This document shows positions 43,813-51,798 of a stretch of DNA of 64,000 nt, one piece after another. Under the pieces are notes generated by a model that was not told the DNA's origin, did not search any database, and saw nothing but the letters and a program-made list of their open reading frames with translations. The first letter of the stretch is position 1. Every line of letters begins with the position of its first letter. Origin of the DNA: Gp7-AA6 sp036395755 (lineage in GTDB: Bacteria > Acidobacteriota > Thermoanaerobaculia > UBA5066 > Gp7-AA6); assembly GCA_036395755.1 (NCBI GenBank), contig DASWCZ010000058.1, forward strand, positions 47,218 to 111,217, given 5' to 3'. Both the position numbers and the translations under genes were made by a program.

Positions 43813-44513
43813 GGCGGCTCTCGCCGATCCTCTTCTTCGCGGCGGTCTCCCCTCCGGCCGCGCCCCTCGTCGCGGTTCACGCGATCCTCGCCGGCGGCGC
43901 CGCGGTGCTCGAGATGGTGGACCGCGGATCCTCGGACTGGATCCTGGCGTCGATCGGCCTTCTCCAGCTCTTCGCGTGCTCGACCGGATTCGTCCGGCAC
44001 GCGACGCGAGGCCTTTACGATCCGATCCTCCTCGCCACGCCGCAACGCCGCCTCGCGGCTTTCGCGCACTTCTTCGTCGCGAGCGGCCCGGGCGTCGGCG
44101 CCTGGATCGTTGCGGGCGCCGCTCAGGCGATCGCGGCCCGCACGCCGGCGGTGCCCGCCTTCCGGCCGGCGGGGTGGGTCGGCCTCCTTCTCGTCTCGTC
44201 GATCCCGTGGGCGGCGAGCATTCGAGGCCCCCGCTTCGTGGCCGGCGCGCTCTGGCTGACGCTCACCGCCTCGCTCGCCATTTCCGGAAAGCTCCTCATC
44301 CCGCTCGCACTCCTTCACTCTCAACCCGCGTGGGCGGGACAACACCCCCTCCGGGCGCTCGCGCTCGGCCTCGCGTTTCCGATCGTTCTTCCGTCGCTCG
44401 AATGGCCGCCCGCCGTCGTGACCGGCTTTGCCTGCGTGGCGATCGCCGCGCTCGCCGCGGGCATCGAAACGGTGGCACGAGCGGAATTTCCGCTCGCCGA
44501 GGTGGGCGGTTGA
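43809..44513 (+). CDS. Multi-pass membrane protein, probable exporter permease
   Basis: A 234-aa protein with about six hydrophobic segments and short loops, resembling small ABC-2 permeases but without a clear family motif. The start is ATG 43809, overlapping the propeller stop by ATGA; it overlaps the following ATPase gene by TTGA. The paired membrane protein plus ATPase layout suggests an ABC exporter dedicated to the two peptides upstream. Identity as the permease is inferred from position and topology. Confidence 0.7.
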   Translation: MRRLSPILFFAAVSPPAAPLVAVHAILAGGAAVLEMVDRGSSDWILASIGLLQLFACSTGFVRHATRGLYDPILLATPQRRLAAFAHFFVASGPGVGAWIVAGAAQAIAARTPAVPAFRPAGWVGLLLVSSIPWAASIRGPRFVAGALWLTLTASLAISGKLLIPLALLHSQPAWAGQHPLRALALGLAFPIVLPSLEWPPAVVTGFACVAIAALAAGIETVARAEFPLAEVGG

Positions 44514-45157
44514 AAGCCGTCCTCGAGGCGCGCGGGATCGGAAAGAGCTACGGCTCGCGGGAAGTCCTCCGGGACGCGGACTTCGCGCTCGCTGCCGGAG
44601 AGTTCGTCGGCTTGATCGGCCCGAACGGCACGGGCAAGACGACGCTCCTCCGCATCCTGCTCGGATTCGTTCAACCGTCGCGCGGACGGGTCGTCTCGTT
44701 TGCGCCTCCCGATACGGTCGAGCACTTCGCCGGCGCGCACACGCTTCCGCCGCACGTTCCCGTGCGGACCTGGGCGCGGCTCGTCTCTCGAGGGGAAGCC
44801 TCGTGCGACGACCGGCGCCCGATCCGGTCCCTCTCGCGCGGATCCCGTCAACTCCTGGGTCTCTCGACCGTGCTCGCGAGGAGTCCCCTCGCCGCAGTCC
44901 TGCTGGACGAGCCGTGGGAAGGCCTCGATCCCGACGGCTCCCGGTGGCTGTCGGAGACCCTGCTCCGGCGCAAAGGCGAAGGGTGTGCGTTCCTCGTCTC
45001 CTCCCACCGGCTCCACGATCTCGCGGGCCTCTGCGAGCGCTACGCGTTCCTGACCGACGGAAGAATCGTGATCCGGGGAGCGGGCGAGGTCGCGCCCGGT
45101 CGGGTCAGCGGAGAGGACCTGCTTCGGGCGTTCGATCGGATCCGGGTCCCGTCGTGA
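44510..45157 (+). CDS. Atypical single-domain ABC ATPase
   Basis: A 215-aa ATPase with a normal Walker A (GPNGTGKTT), Walker B with Glu (AVLLDEPWEGLDP) and H-loop (VSSHRL). The signature is LSRGSRQLLG instead of LSGGQ, and the Q-loop position (HFAGAHTLPPHVPVRTW) lacks the conserved Gln. These changes are unusual for a coupled transporter, although ATPase residues remain. The start is TTG 44510, overlapping the membrane protein stop. It completes the peptide operon; the next gene converges from the other strand. Confidence 0.78.
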   Translation: MKAVLEARGIGKSYGSREVLRDADFALAAGEFVGLIGPNGTGKTTLLRILLGFVQPSRGRVVSFAPPDTVEHFAGAHTLPPHVPVRTWARLVSRGEASCDDRRPIRSLSRGSRQLLGLSTVLARSPLAAVLLDEPWEGLDPDGSRWLSETLLRRKGEGCAFLVSSHRLHDLAGLCERYAFLTDGRIVIRGAGEVAPGRVSGEDLLRAFDRIRVPS

Positions 45158-45172
45158 CCCGGTGGGCGGCCG

Positions 45173-46279
45173 CTACTGCGACGTCCGGCCGAAGTATCCG
45201 TGCAGCTCGCGAAGCGCGTTGCGATCGATCCGCCTTCCGTGGATCGACTCTCTCAACAGGGCGAGCGCGGCCATCCCTTCGGGCACCATCTGGATCTCGT
45301 CGATGGCGGGGAGAGCCATGACGATTTCCCGGCGCGCCGCCTCATCCTCCTGGAGATCGAGCAGCAGGTCCGCCACCACGAGCTGGAGCGCCGCGACGTC
45401 GCCCCGCATCCCGATCTCGGTGAATTCCCTCTGCGCGGAGCGGTACGCCTCGATGGCCGACGAAGGTTGTCCTTTGACCCGTAGCAGGTCGCCGATGCCC
45501 CAGTGAACCTTCGCGACTCCGACGCGGTTCTCGAGGCGCCTCCAGACGAGAAGGGCGTGACGCGACGCGTCGAGAGCCTCCTCGGCCTCGCCCAACCCCG
45601 CGTGCAGCTGCACGAGGTTGGTGAGCGCCGTCCCGAGGAGCTGGTCGTTTCCCATCGCGCGCGCTCCGGCGCGAATTCGCCGGAACGTTTCGATCGCGCG
45701 GGTGGGCTGGTTCGCTTCCATCAAGACGATTCCTTCGAGGAACCGGCACTTGAGCGCTTCGTCCCGCATCTCGAGCTTCTCGAAGCTCTCGATCAGCAGG
45801 GGCACGAGCTCGAGCACTTCGTCAAACTCTCGTTCCTCGACCCGCAGGGCGAGCCGCTGATACGAAAGACGGGACCAGTCGGCCGCCGAGTTCAGGGTGT
45901 GTCGAAACCACGCCTCCGCCCGGTCAAACCAGCGGCGCGCCTCTTCGCGACGCGACAGGAGGCGACACGCGGTCCCGCCGATGAGAGCCGTCTCGCCGAG
46001 AAAAAACTCCCGCTCGTCGAGGACTCCGACCGAGCGGCGCGGCTGCTCGAGGAAACGGTAGAAAAACTCGGCGTTCCGGAGGACCTCGTCGGGAGAGGAT
46101 TCGAGCTGACTCTTCAGAAGCCCGCAGACGCCGAGGAGCGTTTCCGGCTCCTCCAGACGCAGCTCGGAGGACCTCAAGGCGCGGACCTCGATCGGTGTCG
46201 CGAGCGCCCGGCGGGCAGCGTCCATCCCTTCCTCCGAAGAGATCGGCTTCACCGGAAAACGCAAGACGCGGCCGGCCAT
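45173..46279 (-). CDS. TPR-repeat cytoplasmic protein
   Basis: A 368-aa soluble protein with tetratricopeptide-like helical pairs through most of its length (GTACRLLSRREEARRWFDRA, ALTNLVQLHAGLGEAEEALD, WGIGDLLRVKGQPSSAIEAY). There is no signal peptide or DNA-binding domain visible. Start ATG 46279, one base after the 116-aa gene stop; the longer frame to 46423 is shadow. It forms a three-gene minus-strand cassette with that gene and the 47-aa peptide. TPR proteins of this type commonly bind peptides; here the partner could be the 47-aa peptide, which is inference. Confidence 0.82.
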   Translation of the reverse strand: MAGRVLRFPVKPISSEEGMDAARRALATPIEVRALRSSELRLEEPETLLGVCGLLKSQLESSPDEVLRNAEFFYRFLEQPRRSVGVLDEREFFLGETALIGGTACRLLSRREEARRWFDRAEAWFRHTLNSAADWSRLSYQRLALRVEEREFDEVLELVPLLIESFEKLEMRDEALKCRFLEGIVLMEANQPTRAIETFRRIRAGARAMGNDQLLGTALTNLVQLHAGLGEAEEALDASRHALLVWRRLENRVGVAKVHWGIGDLLRVKGQPSSAIEAYRSAQREFTEIGMRGDVAALQLVVADLLLDLQEDEAARREIVMALPAIDEIQMVPEGMAALALLRESIHGRRIDRNALRELHGYFGRTSQ

Positions 46280-46280
46280 T

Positions 46281-46631
46281 CTACGAGCTCTCCTGCAGAC
46301 GCTCGGCCAGCTCCGACGCGACGTCTCCCGGCTCCCGGGAGAGCGCGCGCGCGAGAGCTTCGTCGGTCGGTCCGTTCTCGTGTTTCCAGATCTGGAAGGA
46401 GCGGGCGTACTGACACGCCGCAACGAGAAGGGAAAGCGTCAGCGAGCGCGCGGAGGTCTGCGACAGCCCGGTGCGGCGAACAAAACGATGGAACCACATC
46501 GAAAGATTCTGCTCCGCCTCCCGGGCCTCCTGCTCGCTCAGACGGTAGTGACCTTCGAGGGCCGAGTGGATGACCGGCAAGGCCCGCTCCCACAGGTCGT
46601 CCACTTGATCGTTTCGGATCTGCCTATTCAT
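46281..46631 (-). CDS. 116-aa helical protein, sigma region 2-like
   Basis: Not recognised as a named family. The 116-aa all-helical sequence has a block LSEQEAREAEQNLSMWFHRF followed by SARSLTLSLLVAACQYARSF, spacing that recalls region 2 of ECF sigma factors (acidic helix, D/EQ, aromatic W/F, then RNxxxD-like helix), but region 4 is missing. If it is sigma-like it would be a truncated regulator; this is a low-confidence inference. It is encoded between the 47-aa peptide and the TPR gene, all on the minus strand. The start is ATG 46631 with a weak ribosome site. Confidence 0.7.
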   Translation of the reverse strand: MNRQIRNDQVDDLWERALPVIHSALEGHYRLSEQEAREAEQNLSMWFHRFVRRTGLSQTSARSLTLSLLVAACQYARSFQIWKHENGPTDEALARALSREPGDVASELAERLQESS

Positions 46632-46711
46632 TGTCGCGAGAGGAAGGACCAGACTAGCCCATCCGAGGCTTCCGGGGGAAGTCTTCCCGTGACTCCCGGC
46701 GGTCGCCGCCG

Positions 46712-46855
46712 CTAGGTGGGGATCATCCCTTTCACCTTGATCGTGAATGGCTGCTTGCGGCGAGCGGGAACGGAATGAGATGTCGTCGAGGTCGCCGGGG
46801 TTTCCGACGGCTCCGACCTGCGTTCGGGAACCCGAACCGGTTGAGTCGTGGCCAT
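46712..46855 (-). CDS. 47-aa cationic peptide with own strong RBS
   Basis: Too short for standard gene calling. ATG 46855 has AAAGGAGAACCAA directly upstream, giving MATTQPVRVPERRSEPSETP, a Ser/Thr/Pro-rich middle, and the cationic end ARRKQPFTIKVKGMIPT. No Cys and no signal peptide. The strong ribosome site, a palindrome upstream (46883-46904) and two co-oriented genes downstream argue that it is expressed. A leader/core peptide or intracellular signal of a three-gene module is possible. I know no family for it. Confidence 0.65.
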   Translation of the reverse strand: MATTQPVRVPERRSEPSETPATSTTSHSVPARRKQPFTIKVKGMIPT

Positions 46856-46882
46856 TTGGTTCTCCTTTCGCGATCGGGAAAA

Positions 46883-46904
46883 ATGGAATCTCTCTTTATT
46901 CCAT
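46883..46904. promoter_or_regulatory. Inverted repeat in the 47-aa peptide promoter region
   Basis: ATGGAAT and ATTCCAT, a perfect 7-bp inverted repeat with an 8-base spacer, 28 bases upstream of the 47-aa peptide start on the minus strand. It falls in the 179-base divergent gap shared with the M16 peptidase. The spacing of half-sites (about 15 bases centre to centre) suits a dimeric regulator, although an RNA hairpin is also possible. Confidence 0.5.
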
Positions 46905-47034
46905 CACAACTCGTGCAACGGGGTATCGACTAAAGTCTGAGTGGATCGCCAGAAGAGCGAACCCTTCCATCGGGAAGGCCGTCTGACTTCACGTGGTTAG
47001 AATCACTTTTAAACTCGAACCGAGAGGAGTCTCC

Positions 47035-49908
47035 ATGTCCGCATCTCGAATTCTTGCCGCGGTTTGCGCGGTGATCTTAGTCGGCGCCGTGACGGGCAGC
47101 AGCGAGCCGAAACCGGCTTCGAGGCCGGCGCCGAAACGCGCCGGGCAACGCGATGTTCTTCCCTTCCACGCCGTCGAGAAAACCCTTCCAAACGGGCTCA
47201 AGATCATCGTCGTCCCGACAGGGTTCCCGAACATCGTCTCGCTGCAGATCCCGGTGCAGACCGGGTCGCGAAACGAGGTCGAACCGGGCAAGTCCGGCTT
47301 CGCTCACTTCTTCGAGCACATGATGTTTCGCGGGACGAAGGCGTATCCGTCCGACAAGTACAACGAAATCATCACGCAGGCCGGCGCGCGCCAGAACGCC
47401 TACACGACCAACGATTACACGAACTACCACACGACGTTCGCGAAGGACGATCTGGAGACCGTGCTCAAGATCGAGGCCGACCGCTTCAAGAACCTCGACT
47501 ACTCCCAGGAGGGATTCAAGACCGAGGCCCGCGCGGTGCTCGGCGAGTACAACAAGAACAGCGCGAATCCGCTCGTCAAGATCGAAGAGGTCCAGCACGA
47601 CAAAGCCTTCACCACGCATACCTACAAGCACACGACGATGGGGTTCATCAAAGACATCGAGGACATGCCCAACCAGTTCGAGTACTCCAGGACGTTCTTC
47701 GAGCGCTGGTACCGCCCCGAGAACACGACGGTGATCGTGGCCGGCGACGTCGAGCCGCAACGCGTGATCTCGCTCGTCGAGAAATACTGGGGCGACTGGA
47801 AGTCCGGCAACTACCGGGTGGACATTCCGAAGGAGCCGGAGCCCGCGGCCGCCGTCTACGCTCACGTCCCCTGGCCGAGCGCGACACTCCCCTGGGTGAC
47901 GATTGCCTTTCACGGGCCGGCCTTCTCCGACAGCGCGAAGGACTTCGCGGCGATGGACCTGCTCCTGGATCTCTACTTCGGGGAGACCTCCGACACGTAC
48001 AAGCGCCTGGTTGAGCAGGAACAGAAGGTGGACGGCCTGTTCAGCGACAACCCCGGCAACGTCGATCCGTCGCTCACCACCGTCTACGCCAGAGTGAAGA
48101 AGATGGACGATGCGCTCTTCGTCCGCGACGAGATCCTGAAAACCTTCGCGCAAGCGCGCTCGCGGCCGGTCGCTGCGAAGCGTCTCGCCGACGCAAAGTC
48201 GAACGCCCGCTACGGTCTGGTGCGCTCGCTCGACAACACCGAGACGATCGCGGCCACCCTGGCCCGATACGTGAGGTATCAGCGCTCCTTCGGCACCCTG
48301 AACAACCTCTTCCGGGTCTACGAGACCTTGACGCCGGAGGACCTCGTCGCGACGGCGCGTCGCTATTTCACGGACAACCGGCTCGTCGAAACGACCCTGT
48401 CGAAGGATCCCGTGCCGGCTCCGGTGGCGACTCTGCCGTCCCTAGCGACGTTCACGCCGAGGAGCCCTTGGGCGGAGAAGGCGGAAGTCCCGATCGTCCT
48501 CCAGAAAACCGCGCTGCCGCAGATCAACTTCAAGCTCCTCTTCACTCTCGGATCGGCGCACGACCCCGCCGGCAAGGAGGGGCTCGCGGCCCTGACCGCC
48601 GCTATGGTCGCCGAAGCCGGTTCGAAGGACATGCGGATCGACGAGATCAGCAAGGCCCTGTACCCGATGGCGGGAAGCTTCGGCGCGCAGGTCGACAAGG
48701 AGATGACGACCTTCACGGGATCGATCCATCGCGACAACTGGAAGCCCTTTCTCGACATCGTGCTTCCGCAACTGCTCGATCCGGGGTTCCGCGAAGACGA
48801 CTTTCAGAGGCTGAAGGAAAACCATTTGAACGCGTTGAAGGAAGACCTGCGTTCGAACAACGAGGAGGAGCTCGCGAAGGAGCGTCTGCAGACGAACCTG
48901 TTCGCGGGAACGCCGTACGCCCACCCGGTCCTCGGGACGGTCGCGGGCATTGCCGCGATCTCACTCGACGACGTCCGGCACTTCCTCGCGTCGGGGTACT
49001 CGCGCGCGAACCTGACGCTCGGCGGCGCCGGCGAGGTTCCGGACGAGATGCTCGTGCGTCTCAAGGAAGAAATCTCGAAGCTTCCGGCGGGCATCGCATC
49101 GCCGGCGCCCCGCATCACCGCCCGCAAGCCGTCGGGGATCGAGGTGGAGATCATCGAGAAGGAGACCCGCGCGACGGCGATCTCCTTCGGCCATCCGACC
49201 GAGGTGACGCGCTCGCACCCCGACTTCGCCGCGCTCTCGGTGGCTCGCGCGTGGCTCGGCGAGCATCGCTCGTCGGTCTCGCACCTGTACAAGCGCATCC
49301 GCGAGGTTCGCGGCATGAACTACGGCGACTACGCGTACATCGAGGCCTTTCCCCGCGGGATGTTCCAGTTCTTCCCGGATCCCAACATCGCGCGCCATTC
49401 CCAGATCTTTGAGGTCTGGATCCGGCCGGTCGTCCCCGTGAACGCGCAGATGGCGCTTCGCATCGCGATCGAGGAGCTCGACAGGCTGATCCGGGAGGGG
49501 ATGCCGAAGGAGGACTTCGAACGCACGCGCGATTACCTCATGAAGAACGTCTACGTCATGACCTCGACGCAGAACCAGCAGCTCGGCTATGCGCTCGATT
49601 CCCGCTGGTACGGGATCGGAGAGTTCACCGGATACATGCGCGACCGCCTCGGCAAGCTGACGCTCGATGACGTCAACCGGGCCATCCGAAAGCATCTCTC
49701 CGCAAAGGACCTCTCGATCGTGATCGTCGCGAAGGATGCAAAGGGGTTAAGAGACAAGCTCGTCTCCGACGCGTTCTCGCCGATCCAGTACGACGCCGAG
49801 AAGCCGGCCGACCTGCTTGCCGAAGACAAGGTGATCGGCGCCCGAAAGCTCGGCATTCCCGGAGAGAGAGTGAAGGTCACGCCCGTGGACGACGTCTTCG
49901 CAAAATGA
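47035..49908 (+). CDS. M16 zinc metallopeptidase, two-domain, exported
   Basis: A 957-aa insulinase/pitrilysin-type peptidase with signal peptide (SRILAAVCAVILVGAVTGSS). The inverted zinc motif HFFEHMMFRGT (HxxEH) is intact in the first half, followed by the downstream Glu in EARAVLGEYNKNSANP; the second half is the catalytically inactive clamshell partner (no HxxEH). Start ATG 47035 follows GAGGAG. With the S9 and M1 peptidases nearby it points to peptide degradation in the periplasm. It is a single gene, closed by a hairpin shared with the convergent flavin reductase gene. Confidence 0.92.
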   Translation: MSASRILAAVCAVILVGAVTGSSEPKPASRPAPKRAGQRDVLPFHAVEKTLPNGLKIIVVPTGFPNIVSLQIPVQTGSRNEVEPGKSGFAHFFEHMMFRGTKAYPSDKYNEIITQAGARQNAYTTNDYTNYHTTFAKDDLETVLKIEADRFKNLDYSQEGFKTEARAVLGEYNKNSANPLVKIEEVQHDKAFTTHTYKHTTMGFIKDIEDMPNQFEYSRTFFERWYRPENTTVIVAGDVEPQRVISLVEKYWGDWKSGNYRVDIPKEPEPAAAVYAHVPWPSATLPWVTIAFHGPAFSDSAKDFAAMDLLLDLYFGETSDTYKRLVEQEQKVDGLFSDNPGNVDPSLTTVYARVKKMDDALFVRDEILKTFAQARSRPVAAKRLADAKSNARYGLVRSLDNTETIAATLARYVRYQRSFGTLNNLFRVYETLTPEDLVATARRYFTDNRLVETTLSKDPVPAPVATLPSLATFTPRSPWAEKAEVPIVLQKTALPQINFKLLFTLGSAHDPAGKEGLAALTAAMVAEAGSKDMRIDEISKALYPMAGSFGAQVDKEMTTFTGSIHRDNWKPFLDIVLPQLLDPGFREDDFQRLKENHLNALKEDLRSNNEEELAKERLQTNLFAGTPYAHPVLGTVAGIAAISLDDVRHFLASGYSRANLTLGGAGEVPDEMLVRLKEEISKLPAGIASPAPRITARKPSGIEVEIIEKETRATAISFGHPTEVTRSHPDFAALSVARAWLGEHRSSVSHLYKRIREVRGMNYGDYAYIEAFPRGMFQFFPDPNIARHSQIFEVWIRPVVPVNAQMALRIAIEELDRLIREGMPKEDFERTRDYLMKNVYVMTSTQNQQLGYALDSRWYGIGEFTGYMRDRLGKLTLDDVNRAIRKHLSAKDLSIVIVAKDAKGLRDKLVSDAFSPIQYDAEKPADLLAEDKVIGARKLGIPGERVKVTPVDDVFAK

Positions 49909-49936
49909 CGGGGCGGCCGATGCCGGCCGCTTCGTC
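49907..49936. terminator. Hairpin at convergent gene ends
   Basis: GACG-GG-GCGGCCG with an ATGC loop and CGGCCGC-TT-CGTC: a 7-bp GC stem extended by four pairs across a small internal loop. It spans both stop codons of the convergent M16 and flavin reductase-like genes. It has no T-tract, so termination would be weak or factor-dependent. Confidence 0.45.
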
Positions 49937-50417
49937 ATCCCCCGTAGTTCCAGGGCGTCCCCGCGAGGAGGAGTGGCGTGAAGTCGGCCCGGCGGACGCC
50001 AGCCCCGACGACCTCGCAGACGAAGACCTCGTGGTCCCCGTGCGTCACCTTCTCGACGACCCGCGTCTCGAGCCACGCCGGCAAGTCGGGCAACAGCGGC
50101 GCACCGGTCGCCGGCCCGGGCTCGTAAGAAAGTCCGTGCAGCCGGCCGCTCTCGAGCTCGGGGGGTTTGAAGAATCGCTCGGCGATCTCCTTCTGATCGG
50201 CCGCGAGGAAGTTCACGGCGACCGCGCAGCTCTTCTCGACGGCGGCATGCACCAGGCTGTTAGTCTGAATGCCGATCATCACGAGCGGCGGATGAAAAGA
50301 GCATTGAGACAGCCAGGTGAGAGTCGAGGCAGCCGGCACGCCCCTCTCGATCGCGGTCATGACGTACATGCCGTAGGGAATCCGGCGCAGAACCGTTCGT
50401 TTCGCGTCTTCGTCCAT
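49935..50417 (-). CDS. Flavin reductase-like FMN-binding protein
   Basis: A 160-aa member of the flavin reductase/split-barrel flavoprotein family: YGMYVMTA, TLTWLSQCSFHPPLVMIGIQTNSL, VNFLAADQKEIAERF and HEVFVCEVVGA are family blocks. It reduces or binds FMN, usually as part of a two-component monooxygenase or as a ferric reductase. The start is ATG 50417, with GGAGG upstream; 17 bases separate it from the divergent NDH-2 gene, so the promoters must overlap. The electron acceptor is unknown. Confidence 0.85.
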   Translation of the reverse strand: MDEDAKRTVLRRIPYGMYVMTAIERGVPAASTLTWLSQCSFHPPLVMIGIQTNSLVHAAVEKSCAVAVNFLAADQKEIAERFFKPPELESGRLHGLSYEPGPATGAPLLPDLPAWLETRVVEKVTHGDHEVFVCEVVGAGVRRADFTPLLLAGTPWNYGG

Positions 50418-50434
50418 CCGTTGACCTCCTCGCC

Positions 50435-51691
50435 TTGAGTGAACCACACGTCGTCGTGGTGGGAGCGGGCTTCGGCGGCCTGAACGCCGTTCAGGGGCTC
50501 GCGAGGTCGTCGGTACGCATTACGGTCGTCGACCGCCGGAACCACCATCTCTTTCAGCCTCTCCTCTACCAGGTCGCAACGGCGGCGCTCTCCCCCGCCG
50601 ACATCGCCTACCCGATTCGAGCGATTCTCCGGAGGCAGAAGAACGCAGCCGTGCTGCTGGCCGACGCGGTCTCGGTCGATCGATCCGCACGTGAGCTCGT
50701 GCTTTCCGACGGCCGGGTCGGTTTCGACTACCTGGTGCTGGCGACCGGCGTGCGGCACGCCTACTTCGGGCACGACTCCTGGGAGACGAATGCCCCGGGC
50801 CTGAAGAGCCTCGAAGACGCGCTCGAGATCCGGCGCCGGATCCTGCTCGCGTTCGAACGCGCCGAGCGGGAGACGAACGCCGAGCACCGCCGCGCGCTAC
50901 TGACTTTCGTGATTGTCGGCGGAGGGCCCACGGGCATCGAGCTCGCCGGCGCCATCGCGGAGATCTCCCGTCGCGTCCTCGTCAGCGACTTTCGCTCGAT
51001 CGATCCGCGGGAGGCGAGCATCCAGGTCCTCGAGGCGGGACCCCGGATCCTCCCGAGCTTCCCGCCGGACCTGGCCCGGAAAGCGCAACGGGCGCTCGAG
51101 CGGCTCGGGGTCCAGGTTCGGACGGGATGCCCCGTTCGCGAAGTCGAAGCGGGCTCGGTCGAGGCGGCCGACGGCCGGATTGCGGCGGCGACGATTCTCT
51201 GGGCCGCCGGGGTTCGCGGATCGCCTCTCCCATGGTCCCTGGACGTACCGCTGGACAGCGCGGGCCGCGTTCTCGTCCTGCCGGACCTCTCCATTCCGGG
51301 GGATGGCCGCATTTTCGCGATCGGCGACGTCGCCACGGTCATCTCGCAGACGGGAAAGCCGCTTCCGGGCGTCGCGCCGGTGGCGATCCAGCAGGGAAGA
51401 CACGTCGCTCGGAACGTGGCTCGGGACCTCGCGGGCCGGCCCCGTCGGCCTTTCCGGTACCGCGACAAGGGCAACCTCGCTGTCATCGGGCGGGCGCAGG
51501 CGATCGCCGATCTCGGCCGGCTCCGGATGTCGGGGTTCGTCGCGTGGCTCGCGTGGTGCTTCATCCACATCCTTTTCCTGATCGGGTTTCGCAACCGCGC
51601 GCTCGTGCTCTTCGAGTGGGCGTGGGCGTATTTCACGGATCAGCGGGGCGCGCGGCTCATCACGGGAGCGATCGACCGGCCGATCCCCTGA
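50435..51691 (+). CDS. ndh: Type II NADH dehydrogenase
   Basis: Non-proton-pumping NADH:quinone oxidoreductase, 418 aa. The FAD site VVVGAGFGGLNAVQGL and NAD site TFVIVGGGPTGIELAGAIAE are intact, with LLYQVATAALSPADIA and IFAIGDVATV as family blocks. A C-terminal amphipathic/hydrophobic region (WLAWCFIHILFLIGFRNR) anchors it to the inner membrane. The start is TTG 50435, a rare codon; no ATG fits the fold start. It is divergent from the flavin reductase with only 17 bases between. Confidence 0.93.
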   Translation: MSEPHVVVVGAGFGGLNAVQGLARSSVRITVVDRRNHHLFQPLLYQVATAALSPADIAYPIRAILRRQKNAAVLLADAVSVDRSARELVLSDGRVGFDYLVLATGVRHAYFGHDSWETNAPGLKSLEDALEIRRRILLAFERAERETNAEHRRALLTFVIVGGGPTGIELAGAIAEISRRVLVSDFRSIDPREASIQVLEAGPRILPSFPPDLARKAQRALERLGVQVRTGCPVREVEAGSVEAADGRIAAATILWAAGVRGSPLPWSLDVPLDSAGRVLVLPDLSIPGDGRIFAIGDVATVISQTGKPLPGVAPVAIQQGRHVARNVARDLAGRPRRPFRYRDKGNLAVIGRAQAIADLGRLRMSGFVAWLAWCFIHILFLIGFRNRALVLFEWAWAYFTDQRGARLITGAIDRPIP

Positions 51692-51798
51692 CCCGGGGCT
51701 GTCCTCGTGATGGGACGCCCGCCGCTGTGCATCGAAATTGCTCTTCTCCCTGGAGTTCGCCCGGGCGGTCCGGGCGGCGGACCTTGGGGGAAAGGGAA

